NCBI GenBank assembly: GCA_051294375.1
Contig: CM119263.1
Coordinates: 29,381,134-29,445,133 of the forward strand
DNA from: Paraspadella gotoi
Lineage: Eukaryota > Chaetognatha
Length of the DNA: 64,000 bases
Reading direction: 5' to 3'
Part shown: positions 23,016 through 35,300 of the stretch, one piece after another
Numbering within the stretch: the first letter of the stretch is position 1
Layout of the letters: every line of letters begins with the position of its first letter
Translations under genes and position numbers: made by a program
Notes under the pieces: generated by a model
The model's database searches: none
Seen by the model: only the letters and a program-made list of their open reading frames with translations
Told to the model about the DNA's origin: nothing

Positions 23016-25393
23016 TAATAATAACTATTTTGTTTTAGAGAAAAATATGATCATTTCTTTTAAAGCGTAACGATATTAATCGAATTATAGGCGACTATTG
23101 AAACACCTGGAAGTAATTCCGCAGAATAACCGAAATCATTTTGTTTTAAGCTGAGACAATTAAGGGTCGCTTTTACCGAGACGTTTTCAATGTAGTCTGG
23201 CAAAATAAACACTAAAAGACTGAATTTTTTTCTGGAATGAAATTACCGAAAACCTTTTAATTCAGATTGGTTTTAACTGGTTTTCATCTTCATAACCATA
23301 GTGTAGGACAAGTCTAATAAGGGAAGCACAATAGAAACAGGTTAAAAATAAATACTTTAAAAACACAGTTTGGGAGCAAAAGTATCTCTCCTGTTTAAAA
23401 GTCTATTTTGATAACATCTCAAGTACATCTACTCCTTAAATTCTGTAAATTCAAAACAAATACTGTATGATATCTCTCCCTGCAACACTGGCGGTAACCA
23501 CAAATAATTCCCGAGAAAGCTCTTCGTGGAAGAGAAAAGTTGTTTACTGATTTAGTGATGAAGGGGAGTCGCAGCTAATTCCATCTTAAATTTAAAATAT
23601 CCAGAACATCTCCTTCTCAACGATATTAACGCGTCAATAAAACTATAAATATTATAAAATAATGAGGGCATTCTCCAAAGCGTCCCCGAAACTTACCCAG
23701 CGCGGAGGGGATCTTGAAAGAGGCTATTTCATTTCCCAACCGGTCCAACCGAATCCCCCCTGTCGAAGGAAAAAAGAAAAGGAACGAAGGAGAAAAAAAA
23801 TATTGAAAGAGGGGAAAAAAAAATTTATCTAACCAGTTTTTTTTTTTTTTTTAAACTTACATTAGACAAAAAGAATAATGATATCGTTACTACGTCTTCT
23901 AATGAAGAAGATCCACCGCCTTTCTCGCACCGAGAGAGGAAAGGGCGGACGTGTTGGAAGGATTCACTTGGTTTTCAGGTCGCCCGCTCGACCCTTCCTT
24001 CAAAATTCAATCTTCGGGCTTTAGGTTTTACTCATCCTTTTTTTATTTCTTTTTAGAGACTCGATTTTATTCTTCTTCGAAAAATGAAGCCGTTTGACGG
24101 GTGGACGAACGTCTACGTTTCGATTTGAAGTTTTTCCTTTCGGAGTTGTGTTTTTTTTTTGTTTTTTTTTTGTAATCGTTAGGGTTTCGAGGAAACGTTC
24201 ACAAAAGAGCGTTTTTTCCTTTTTGACGTCTGGCAGTTTCGGTAGCGGCTAGCGGAAAAGGTAGTACATTTTCAAATTTTAGGACAACAAAACTCAAGTT
24301 CGTAAAGAGGAAAAAAACAGACTCGCGATCAAGAAATTAACAGTCCAACAATAGAGAGAGAGAGAGAGAGAGAGAGAAGATTAAAATTCAAGGGAGAGAG
24401 AGAATTTCGAGGGAAAAAGAAAAATACTTTTTTCTCTCGACAATTTTCGTGGAGAGAGAGAGAGAGAAAGCGAGAACGTCGGGAGAAACGAACGAGTCCG
24501 CCGCGGGAAAAACGGGAGACGCAGCGGCGGCGGCGTCGGCGAAGCGGCGAACGCGCGCACTGCTGACGCCGCTCACGGTAAAGATTCTTATTGGCTGCAA
24601 TCCTATCCTCCAGATCTTCGGTCCCCGCATCGACGGCTGAGGCTGCTGAAGCCTCTGAAGCCGCCGCGGGGGCGAGGTGACCCCAGCCTTTCCTAGACTA
24701 CCGCCACCACCTTTTTTTTTCGAGGCAACGATATAGAAAGAGCGAGATTTTCTCGCGGCATGAAGTAGGCCTAGGGACATCTTCCTCAAAATAGGTTTTT
24801 CCCCCTTTTCTCTTTTTTTCTTTCTAAAACGAAAAAGGAGAGGAGGGAATAAACAGGGATTCTGAATTTTTCTCTTTCTCAAGAAAAAAAATAAAAAAAA
24901 AGTTTTGTTCTTTCCATATTCGATCGCCCCCCCCCTTTCTAGCCAATCCTCTAATCGCTCGTATTAATTTTTTTTTCATTCTCCACGAAAAGATGCTCCC
25001 AAACATAGAAACCAAAGATAAAGGTCAGGGAGCTTTTTATACCGAAGATTGATAAGAAACAGTGGGGAAATATGGAATTTAAAAAAAGAGCCGTTGTTCT
25101 TTTGAGACTTTTTGGTTGATTACATTAAGAACTTTGTTTCGATTTCCTCTTTTTCATTCAGAATGTGTGGGCTCGATGTTCTTAAGTAAAATCGATAGGG
25201 CGGCAAGCAGAAAACTAAAATAACTTATATTTAAGAGTTGTTGACTCACAAGCTGCTTGTAAAATATGCTCGGGTAAATTTTAATGTGGTAGATTTTACA
25301 CCTGGCTTAAAAGGCACCGTCTTTGGTTTATGGCACAAACGAGAAAAAAATATTAAAAACACATTGGAAGGAGATAGAAAATAGTGTAATGAA

Positions 25394-25487
25394 ATTGGAA
25401 CAACCACTATAAAAATTATCCATTCATTTAAAAAATAAGCTATCTTTCCCCCGACTTTGGACAGGCTTTGGTGGTTTAAGGCCTCAA
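25394..25487 (-). repeat. short dispersed repeat, family 2, copy 3
   Basis: ATTGGAACAACCACTATAAA, then TTATCCATTCATTTAAAAAA, CGACTTTGGACAGGCTTTGG and TGGTTTAAGGCC. The dyad carries substitutions in this copy. Confidence 0.65.
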
Positions 25488-25733
25488 TCACTCTTACAAG
25501 ATAATAATATCGGTTTGTTATAGCAAGAAAGAAAATTCAATGAGTTGGCATATTAATCATTTGTTGTCTTAGTAAAGCAGAAAAAAGTTAAAAGGAACCT
25601 TTGAAATATCTCAAAACCATAAATTATCAGAAGAAATTTGAAAAGAAAATTGAAAAAAAAATTCCTGACTTTAAAAATGGATTTTCGCCTAAGATCTGAA
25701 TAAAAGCCAAAACGAGGTAATCATGTAATGAAA

Positions 25734-25875
25734 TTGGTACAACCAATATAATGTTTGACTCCTCCACGCGCGCTCGTTTTCTATAAAAGGATTATAAGTA
25801 TTGGGCATAAATATTTCATCAATGATCCTTACCTTTTCAAATGACGTTGGACAGTTTTTGGTGGTTTAAGCCTTC
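25734..25875 (-). repeat. short dispersed repeat, family 2, copy 4 (altered middle)
   Basis: Starts with ATTGGTACAACCAATATAAT and ends GACAGTTTTTGGTGGTTTAAG, like copy 3, but the middle differs and is about 50 nt longer. Two copies lie 250 bp apart in the same orientation. Confidence 0.6.
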
Positions 25876-27158
25876 CTCCCTTGCTAGTTTAAATAGACAA
25901 CAAAGAAAGATTTTAATCAAAGCTATAAGCATTTTGAAAAGCATCTTGACTCTTGAGTCTTTTCTTGAATAAAAGTTGAAAAGATCAGACTTTTTATTCT
26001 TTTTAAAAAGTCGAGTTCCACGAAAAAATGACGGAACTATTCTCCTCCCTTTCCCTCATTTCTCACAACCCGTTTCTTTAATTCCCTCGCCCTGAAAAAG
26101 ATTCCTAATAACCGCCGCTGGGGGCGCTGCACTCTGAGTTCCCTCCGTCCCGTCTCAAAGACGGCGGAGGATCGCTTAACCCTTTTTTCTTCTTCCTCTT
26201 TTCTGCGCAGTCGATCGAGATTAATCCCGCCGCCGCCGCCGCCGACCAAGGAAAGTCGGTAACTGGGACAACTAAGAAAAAAAAAGAGGGCAACACCGAA
26301 TTTACCCGTCCCCACGTCTTTTGTTTTTCTCATTATTTTTTCATGATCGACGGGGAATTAAAAGAAAACTAACAACGAATTTAACGAAACGAAAAATTAA
26401 ATTTAAGTTTACTTGGGTTTAACTTTAAAGGAAAATGCGACATGATTAAGTGCTGAAGTACAGAGCGAGCTTTATTGTGTACTGTCAAACGTTTTGAAAG
26501 CAAAATAGTTTTTTAATAATTAATAATTTCCGTAACAAGAGTAACGTAAAAAATAATGTCATCTTTAGATTCTTTATCACATACTTGAACTAAAAACTTG
26601 AGAGCAGCTTCCAAAGGCAAGATGGTCTTTTCAGGGAATGCTGTCAGGTTAGTTTTTAACGAGCTTTTGAAATTTAATTTTAATTTTGCTTAGGAAGTAC
26701 AATATGAATATCAAATATTTAAAATGGCTTCTTAATATCATGCTCCTGTTTTTATAATTATCATGGATGCACGCATGCAATATTTCCTTAGCGAGCTATC
26801 TTCTTTTACGGATCATATCTCTCTTTCTCTCTCTCGCATAAATCTACTAGCATTTTTATTAATTTCAACGTAACTTTATAAATTTTTTATAATTTGAGTA
26901 ATAATTCGTCGCGCATTTAATGGGTTGCTTTATTTTTTATATATAATACTATTTTAAATAACGCATTGGCATACCTAAACTAAAAATCGTCCAAAGCCCA
27001 AATAGTAATTTAACATTGCAATAAAAAAAAGCAAATTACTACTGGAACTGAATAAATTTTAATTTTGGCAACAAAATCAATGTCTCTCGGTCGAGGCAGT
27101 TAGTCTTCAAGCAGCACTCCCGCGGTCTCGAAGTCTCAATTCCGCACAAAAAAATCCG

Positions 27159-30100
27159 TCAGACTTTGCGGACGAACGCCACAACTTCATCCATGAATTC
27201 AGCCGGTTTTTGAGAGTGGACCCAATGTCCGGCTCCCTGCGGATCGGATTTGTTTCTTCGTTTGATTGTTTCAATAAAAGTGACGATTGTCAGCGATATT
27301 CCGCCCGATTAGAAAAGATGAGCTCTTCTCACCTGTAAGTGTTTGACGACGGCTTTCGGGAAGAAGCGACGAATGTCGGGCAAATCCTCGTCGGTCACGT
27401 AAGAAGAATCCGCACCGCAGAGGAACAACGTTGCGTCTGCAAAAAATTAAATGATTAAACAAATTACTAATGTAACAAATTTAAAGTTAGTAAATATTAA
27501 ATAGCTTCGTGCATCATTTTACTTCATAAAATGATCCTAATGATAAAAAAAGTGACCACCAAATATCCGCCTTCGAACGACTAACACTCCTCAATCCACA
27601 ACTATTACTGCTTAACACGTGACCGACCGACCGACCCCCCCCCAATAAAAAAAATCGAAAATAAGAGACCCACCTTTATAATTTTTATGAGGTAGGGATT
27701 CGGGGAAAAGCATAATGTTCATGAATTCGTTGGCGAAGGCGGTCAAGTTGACTCGGAAGCAAAAAGGGGAATCTCCGTCGGCCGCGGGCACCTGATATAA
27801 ATGTTGATGTTGTGGTTCGTCAAAGGTCAAACACGTTCGAGTTACCAAATTCATAAAATACAAAATAAGTTTTATTAATTAGTATACTTGCCAGAAAAAT
27901 AAACGCAAATTAAGTTTTTTTTGATGGGATGAAGTAGATCAATTAACTCACCGGCCAGCCACACGTCACCGAACTATCTTTAGCTGAGAGGTTCGTCAAA
28001 AGGAAAGCCCGGATGCCGGCCTCAGGCGCCGTCCACGTCAACTGCTCGTCCGCTTCTTTTCGCGCCTGAAAAAATAACAGAAGTACATAACACATAGCAA
28101 TGAATTAAACACGGAAACTTTTCATAAATTGTTTTACGCTTTCTTTGCGTGGATTAAAAGATAGAAAAAATCAAAGCGGAAAGAGTGCCACTTCTCAATC
28201 TCAAATGACATAATTTGTGGGAAAGTCTTTTTTTGGCAGTAACAATGAGTAACATCAAATACAATTGAAACATTCTTTGAAACATTATACTCTAACAAAG
28301 TCAAGGGTAAGATAGCTTATTTATTAAATGGATGGATAATTTTAATATTGGTTGTACCAATATCATTTCATTTAAAAAAATCTTAAAAGCATAAGGATCG
28401 TCGCAATCGCATGAGAAAAATCTGGATTGACGACAAATTTTGATACTAAAAAAAATGAAATTTGAGAAAAGAAAATTAATTTATAAACAGAAAGAAAAAG
28501 AATAAAAATGAGAGAAAAAATAGAAAGGAAAAAGAATAGAAAGGAGAGAAAGAAAAAGAAGGTAAGAAAGAATATAAAGAAAGAATAGAAAGGAAAGAAA
28601 GAATAGAAAGGAAAGAAAGAATAGAAAGGAAAGAAAGAATAGAAAGGAAAGAAAGAATAGAAAGGAAAGAAAGAATAGAAAGGAAAGAAAAAATAGAAAG
28701 GAAAAAAGAATAGAAAGGAAAAAAGAATAGAAAGGAAAAAAGAATAGAAAAGAAAGAAAAAAGAAAAAGGAAAAAAAGAATAGAAAGGAAAGTAAAAATA
28801 AAAAAGAAAGAATAGAAAGGAAAGAAAGAATAGAAAGGAAAGAAAAGAAAGAATAGAAAGGAAAAAAAGAAGAGAAGGAAAAAAAGAAGAGAAAGGAAAA
28901 AAAGAAAAATAAAAATAAAAAGAGTGACGAGAAGAAAGAACGAAATAAAAAACCGATGTTGTGATAGCAAAATGATAACATGCACGAATGCGATGCCTAA
29001 TTTTACGAGTTCAATCATAATTCAATTTTTTTTTTAATAAAAACGCAGAGAGAGAGAGAGAAGCCAAATCGTTTTCGGATGAATCAGCAGAAGCAGCAGG
29101 AGAAGAGAGAGAAAAAGAGAGAGCCCCTGCAGAGCCCAAGGAATCAGCGACTGGGAAAAAGAGAGAGAGAGAGCTACATATAATTAAAAGAGAAAAGAGA
29201 GAAAGAGACATGAAAAATAAAAGTAGAGCAAATTTGTTTGTTTTGATAAAACGTAAACAAAACGTATTTAATAAACGTCCTCACCCAATTTCAAGGACCT
29301 CGATGATGAGAAGCTGTATATGAATTTTCAGCTTCATACACCCAAATTTAATCTTCAAAAAGGCGATCTATAAATTGGAACGCCGACGATGACAACGACG
29401 ACGACGACGCCACTTATGTGCAAAAGCGTTACGATATCGTCGCAAAGCGATTGCGACGATAAAAAGAAAAGGTCGAAGCTCTCCAAAAACCTCTTTCACC
29501 TGTGACATGGTGAGTGACGAAGATGAGAGCTTGATTTTCTTCATGGCTTCGATGTAGTTGGGGATGATGCCGATGGAGGAACTGATTCGCGGAGAAATGT
29601 CACCGACGATCAGAGCCTCCACGAGCTCTGGTCGAGTCAGCGCTAGAGTCATCATAATTTTCCCTGAAATATTTAAAATAATATATATTATGTTTAAAAC
29701 ATTAAACCGACAATCATTGGTCAAATTTAGTACATTTTCTAATGCCGGCCTCGTTACCTCCCATACTGTGCCCCAACATGATGGCTTTTTTTAGGCCGAC
29801 CCCTTCCATGTAAGCCGATACGTCCTCGGCCATTTCCGGATAAGTCATGACGGGTGAGTGAGGACTGTCACCGTGATTTCTCGCGTCTAACGTAATCATC
29901 GTTCGGTTTAATCTGTCAATGGACAATTGGACATATTGACGTCAAAATGGACAAAAGTGAGTCTTAAAAAAATCCGCACAACTCGCCTTTGGCTCAACGA
30001 CTTGGCGATCGAGGTCCAGTTCTGTTTGCTCCCGAAAATTCCGTGCAAGATGATGACGGGAGAGGGATTGCTGGTGGCGGAGGGCGGATCGCCGAAGACA

Positions 30101-30406
30101 GTGTGAGAAAGGGTCACCGCGGTTCGAGCTTGACACCATTCTCGGCCGGCTTTCTCTTGAGGTTAAAAAAAAAAGGAAAATTTAAACGACACGTACCATA
30201 TAAGAAACCTCAATAAATCTAGCTATACCAAATTTAATATTCGATATATTTAACAACAATCGTTTGACAATTTCTACTTATTCTTTTACCAAATCGCGAT
30301 GGACGCTCCAAATCGCCAACTCTTTCGGCTTCAACCGTTCGAAAAGCCTCCGACCGTGACAACTGTCGAATATTTTCGACAGGAGTTGTCTACTAGAGTT
30401 CAGCAT
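27159..30406 (-). CDS. ABHD11: ABHD11-type alpha/beta hydrolase, 338 aa
   Basis: Eight exons in transcription order: 30406-30290, 30153-29987, 29912-29758, 29663-29500, 28065-27952, 27791-27674, 27436-27333 and 27236-27159 (1017 nt, phases join). Exon 1 is Arg/Ser/Leu-rich and fits a mitochondrial targeting peptide. Family signatures are HGIFGSKQNW, DARNHGDSPHSP (oxyanion and substrate region), the nucleophile elbow GHSMGG with Ser at about 144, and the terminal GAGHWVH with His at about 317. ABHD11 is a mitochondrial hydrolase linked to lipoyl/2-oxoglutarate dehydrogenase maintenance and DAG hydrolysis. Intron 2 (29986-29913) is GC-AG: donor AAAG|GCGAGT is required by phase. Intron 4 (1434 nt) holds a MITE-like copy and a family 2 repeat. 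An acceptor (TTAATTTTAG) ends 2 nt before the ATG. Confidence 0.95.
28293..28366 (+). repeat. short dispersed repeat, family 2, copy 5
   Basis: CAAAGTCAAGGGTAAGATAG, then CTTATTTATTAAATGGATGG, ending in the dyad ATTGGTTGTACCAAT. It lies only about 15 nt to the left of MITE-like copy B, within ABHD11 intron 4. Confidence 0.65.
28381..29465 (+). mobile_element. MITE-like family 1, copy B (in ABHD11 intron 4)
   Basis: The left end TCTTAAAAGCATAAGGATCG and TCGCAATCGC are shared with copies C and D. The right end is a hairpin (ATCGTCGCAA - AGCGA - TTGCGACGAT) followed by AAAAAG. ATCGTCGCAATCGC at the left end is inverted at the right end, a TIR-like pair. The interior holds a long purine microsatellite of AAAGAATAGAAAGGAAAG-type units, a GA tract, CCAAATCGTTTTCGGATGAA, CCCCTGCAGAGCC and a 3' block with GATGATGAGAAGCTGTATAT and GGAACGCCGACGA. 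No coding capacity, so non-autonomous. Long low-complexity frames across the microsatellite are artefacts. Confidence 0.75.
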
Positions 30407-30518
30407 GTCTAAAATTAAAAATCTAGAAAAAGGATTAAACATCCGGTGACATTAAGAAATAATAATTCGGGACTCAATTTCTTAAGAAAAAACAGAAATA
30501 TACGTGCGTGTATAATAC

Positions 30519-31264
30519 AGAAGGCTTCATATTATAAAATGTGGTACCCATTTTTTGTGACCAGAATCTGTTCCCATCAAACTACCCGATCAAATTTAAT
30601 GAAATTTTACATTTAGAGTGCTAATGACTATATAAATGGAACTATCGAGGCGAATTTTGATATTCAACCCCTGACAAGAGATACAGGGCCCTGAGGGTGG
30701 ACCCCTGGGGCGCCAAAAAATGCTAAAATTTTTTTTTTCATTTTTCAAAAATTGTTAGTAGCATCAGGTGCATTGACGTTTTAAACATAAGAAAAAAACA
30801 TTTTAGAACTAAAATTGATAAATTTGCAATAATTAAACATGGTTGAAGAAGCATGGTTCATCGTTTTACTTCCAATTTTCCCAAATTATTCCAAATCTGA
30901 CCAACTACTGACGTTCACGAAGCTAAAAATTGAGGTAAATGAATATTTTTTAGGTAATGAATACGTTTTTGTGGAAGAGTAAACGTCTGTGCAACTGTTC
31001 AAAACAAAAATAATAAAAAAATTTGAAAAAATTTTTGACCATTTTTTGCCCCCATGGGTGACCCCCCGGGGGGCCCATATCTCGGCTCAGCGGTCAAATA
31101 TTGAAATTCGCCTCGATAGTTTTATTAGTATTCACATAGGGATCGTTAATTCCAAATTTCAATACATTTGGTCCAGTAGTTTTCTCGGAACGTGTTCTGG
31201 TCACAAAAAAGGGGTACTGTGGAAATACCGCCTCAGTACCACATTTTATAATATGAAGCCTTCT
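30519..31264. mobile_element. foldback element with ~200-bp inverted arms
   Basis: The left arm starts AGAAGGCTTCATATTATAAA, then ATGTGGTACC ... TTTTTTGTGACCAGAA. The right arm ends with the inverse (TTTATAATATGAAGCCTTCT). Arm similarity continues inward through the AACTATCGAGGCGAATTT region and into the GGGCCC-containing inner part, with indels. The AT-rich spacer is noncoding. It fills most of the gap between the KRTCAP2 stop (31330) and the ABHD11 ATG (30406). No transposase; class unknown. A clear target-site duplication was not found. Confidence 0.8.
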
Positions 31265-31329
31265 ATATATCTATTTTCACTAGACAAAAACGGAATGTTC
31301 CCGACAAAAGCGGGGTTTAAACTAGTCGA

Positions 31330-32184
31330 TTATTTTCTCTTCTTTTTCTTCATGGCGTCGAGGTCGGCGCCGGCGGCGAGGACGGGCACGGCGTACTTGG
31401 CCGCCGCCAACCGGTTGATGAAGAAAGTGGCGGCGAGACAAGAGATGAGGCAGACGGTGACGCAGACGCGGTGAACCATGCCCGAGGCGAAGAGGGAGAG
31501 ACCCACGGCGATCGCCACCTGCCGCGGGCAGAACGATTATCTTTTTAACTCAGCAAGGTTTCACTGGATTCACGTTAGATCTTTTAATTATATCAATAAA
31601 TAATTATAAATCTAAATGAGCTGAATCTAAAAAAAAATGATTTAAAACGTGAGAAAAGGTTTAATAAAAGTAGGTATGTAAGTAACAAATCTCTGAGAAA
31701 AAACATATGGGGGCGTCTGGGGGATATGCGGGCATAGCAATATAATAGTAAATAGTAATGCAAAATCATTAAGAAAAACCGAATCAAAAAACGCCCAACA
31801 AAAAATGAAATCGATACAAAATCCACAGGAGATTAGGAAACAATCTACAATCGTTCTCACTGCCAGCTACTCTCTCACCTCGGGAAAAATTTTAGCTTGA
31901 AATCCTCGACCGAAAATGGCCATCTCCAAATTACTGATGGCCGTCAATAGGAAAACGAAGAGCTGAGAACCTTGAATGACAGGTTAAAATTCACATTAAT
32001 GAGCAGGTTTGTAATCAACGCATCCAAGAATCCAATCTAGCAATTTCAAGTCACCGAGAAGGCCTCCCACGATGGTTCCCCACTTGGTAGACGCTAGCGG
32101 GACTTTGTACAACTGCATCCCGGCAAAGACGACCAACGCGAGAGTTATTGCCAGCAGGAAGCTGTTGTAAGAGCTCACTGCCAT
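31330..32184 (-). CDS. KRTCAP2: KRTCAP2, oligosaccharyltransferase accessory subunit, 136 aa
   Basis: Three exons: 32184-32055, 31970-31879 and 31518-31330 (411 nt, phases join). The protein has the same length as human KRTCAP2 and matches along it: LFAGMQ-like [16 protein letters not shown], the glycine-rich [42 protein letters not shown] and a lysine-rich C-terminus (KKKKRK, an ER-retrieval-like basic tail). Several hydrophobic membrane segments are visible. It is an STT3A-type OST subunit in the ER that aids co-translational N-glycosylation. An acceptor TTTCCTTACAG sits 33 nt before the ATG. It lies 195 bp downstream of the NANP stop. Confidence 0.97.
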
Positions 32185-32379
32185 TTTTGACGGTATTTAC
32201 TAGTTTTCACTGACAAGCTGTAAGGAAAATCGGGAAGTCGAGTTTCGATAATGAACATTTTTCACGATGATCAAACACAAAAGTTATGAAAGTATAAACT
32301 AATTAATCCGCATATAGAAAAAAATTACACTTTCGCAGTAAAAATTCCCAATGTTTATTGTTTAATCGTCAGATAAGCT

Positions 32380-35300
32380 TTATTTCCTTTCCAATTCGAT
32401 TCCAAAAATGGTCTCCAGCGTCGCGGGCAACTCTTTCAGGTCGGCGATCCTATGACAATCGTCTCTGGCGCGACATTCGGCGTCACGCGCGGCGTCTTCG
32501 TCGGCGGCGTCGACCCAAACTACGGCCTTGGCGCCCGCCTCGATGGCGACGCGAACGTCGGTCGTCCAATCGTCGCCGATGACGACGGTCTCGCTCAATG
32601 AGACGCCGAGACGCGACGCGGCGAAGCGAAGGGATTCGGGGTCGGGCTTTTGCCAGGGATGGTCGCCGCAGACGATGACCGCTTCGAAGAAGGACGGGGT
32701 GCCCGTTCGCTTGCCAACAAAATGGAACAAAAGTAATCAAGGATGTCCACGTATCCAGGACCTTCAAAGGTCTTGTGACAAAAACATACGCTAAAAGTCA
32801 CACTTAAAATATTAGCCTTAACTGTAATTAAAAAGTTTGGAAATATGATCAATTGATGATTCATAAACTTTAAAGCATTTACTTGCAACTTTTCCCACTG
32901 GACTTTGCTTGGTCCGTTGGTCAGCAAACCCAAAGCGAAATTTTTACGAAGGCTGAGAAGTAATTGTTTGACGTCATCGCTCAAAATCAAAGCTTCCAAT
33001 CTTCTCTCTTTCCAAACGTTGTAGATGGTCACAGATTGTGATTCAGTGATTTTTCCCGGACCTGAGTAAAGATTAACTCTGTGTATTCAATTTTTTCATC
33101 TAAATTTTCCAACACCCATCGATCGACTACTATGTCTATAAAATATATTCAAATTACAACAAATCAAGAAATTAAAAAAAATTTTCTCCCCCCCAAAATG
33201 TTTTTACGAAAATATTTAAATCAAAGAAATATGCAAAGCACAATTTCTACTTAAAACTAACCAGCAACAAAATTTAACTAATTTGGCGGATGCTTGAATC
33301 ACAGAAAAAATAATTATAATAATAATTGCCTGTCGTATTTTTCTTCGTAAGCAGTTATCGCATCGCATCTGCTCGTCCAGAGATCATGTGTAACATTTCG
33401 TTGTAGGGTTGTAATCAAAATTAGCCATAGATGTATATTAACGTTAATTTGAAAGCAGAGTTAGATTTAAATTTAAATTTCGGCACGGACCATTCCAGAC
33501 ACAAGGGGTCATTTTTGACAAAATGCAGTCCTTGAACATAAAGAAACCTAATCATACTAGCTTTTCAAGTTATTATTATGTAACGACTGAGAAATGAGGT
33601 AACAGAAAAAATTGTCGCTTACGAAACTGGAACAGCTGCCAAATTGTGAGTTATTTTATACACTATAGTTTTATCCCGGTTCCTGTTTTGAAAGCTAAAC
33701 ATTTTTTTTCCATGTTACCGTGACATAAGGAAAAACGCGTTTGTTTACGAAAATTATTTTTTTATTTTATTTAAGAAGAAAAAGCAACGAAAAAAAAATG
33801 TGACGACGTTGATTCGATGAAGAAAAAAAAATTTTCCCTTCCGACCACGCGACAAAAGTCAGGCGCTAGAGGTCGGAACAAATAGTAGTAGAAACAACCA
33901 CCAAAATTAATTTTTCAGTTGAAAAGTAATCAATGACGTATGGTTTAAAAGAAGGAATATAGAAACTAATTTCATTCTTTAAGATCCAAAGATATCGTTA
34001 TCCTTAGCTTTCTCTCGCTCCAAAAACTCTTTACTCCATGGAGAAAGAGTAACCAAGAATCGCGTACTTATTTACAACCAGAAGCGAAGCCTTTCTTGCG
34101 CCTCGCTTTCCCTTTTTGTTATCTTTTCTTCGGATTAGTTAATCCATTATTCTAAATACCATCGTTCCCACCCTCCCCTTAAAGTCATCCGTCAAAGGGG
34201 TTCGTCTCGTCAAGCGTTGGCGTGGCCTCGTCTAACGTCGGCGTCACGGATCTTTCTCGGCGCCTTTCCCCGACGGGATCCTCGGTTGCTTTATCTTCTT
34301 GAAGCTTGGTCGTCGTCCCAGAAGGCTGAGCGGCCCGCGTGAGCACCGCGCCCGCGGGAATCGTCAAGGTCAAGCCCCCAACCGACAACGTCAGTGGACC
34401 TGACGTCGGCGCAACGCCCCCTGCTTCCGACGACGTCGCAGAGGCACCGACGAGGTTCGGCGATCGTTCCCGACTCACTCCCGACGGAGACTCGACCGCC
34501 GCCGACTCCGAAGGCAGGGCGCCGACGCCAGACGCGCGCTGTAGCCCGGCCAGCAGCGCAGCCATAAGATCGACACCCGTCTGGGTGGGCGCGGGGGCGG
34601 AGGAAGAGGCAACTTCGCGAGGGAGCGTGGAATCGATCGTCGACGCCGTCGGTGGCGCCGCGACGTTCAGAACTAACGGGACGTCGGTCTCGCTCGGTGA
34701 CGCCATCGACGTAGCGGTGGCGTCAGCGGTGGTCAAAGTCGTCGTCTTGTCGCTACTACCCGCTTCTACTTTGTTAGGGAGTAAACTAGAAAGGAGACCT
34801 AACCCCGTAAGGCGCTGCGGACTCTCGCCGCGAGACGACGGCGCCGCCGCCGACGCCGCCGCAGCGGGCCTCGACTCGACCGGAGTATTCGCTTTACTCA
34901 ACACTTTGGCAATATTCAAAGGCAATGACAGCGAGTTGACAGGGACGACAGATGCGGTAGTCGCAGAAACAGATTTAGTAGCAGACGGTACAATAGGCAC
35001 ATCTTTATCCCCCGTAACAACAAGCGGCGAAACACATTTTCCGCCTTCAAAACCACTGGACAAAATGGCATCGGAAACAAAAGGCTTCTTCTGACTCGAG
35101 GCTTCTTCTCCAGTTGATTCCGTTGATATTCCTTCGTATCCGACAGACGCTTCTTCCTCTTTCCTCTGAGCAGAGTTCTCTCTTTTGCAGTTTTCTTTCC
35201 ACGCAGTTCCGCCGGAGAGTTCCGCCGGGGGAATCGGAGCTCCCTCCTCCATCGAAGTCTGATCCAGCTGCAGAAGCGACTCGCCCTCTCCGCTGCTGTT

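Larger units (their letters stand above)
17558..27158. other. 9.6-kb gene-poor region upstream of the zinc-finger gene
   Basis: No supportable coding exon on either strand. It holds CG-richer patches (about 17930-18310, 19580-20000, 24440-24720, 26040-26300), GA/CT microsatellites, long A/T homopolymers, a local tandem duplication (22660-23015) and two family 2 repeats. Open frames here are low-complexity (for example leucine/serine runs from CT repeats) and show no family signal. As the 5' flank of a large transcription-factor gene it may hold promoters, noncoding 5' exons and enhancers; that is inference. Confidence 0.55.

Noticed and set aside
24388-24882. Possible 164-aa minus-strand protein in the gene-poor region
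   Set aside because: Compositionally biased (GA/CT repeats, alanine run), with no homology recognised and no flanking exons.
28476-29018. Long Phe/Leu/Ser-rich open frames on the minus strand (also 40178-40504)
   Set aside because: They are translations of the AAAGAATAGAAAGGAAAG-type microsatellite inside the MITE-like copies, with no codon or domain signal.
34339-35094. 251-aa open frame on the plus strand opposite the last PCF11 exon
   Set aside because: Shadow of GC-rich Ser/Ala/Pro-coding sequence; it overlaps conserved-phase PCF11 coding and has no family match.
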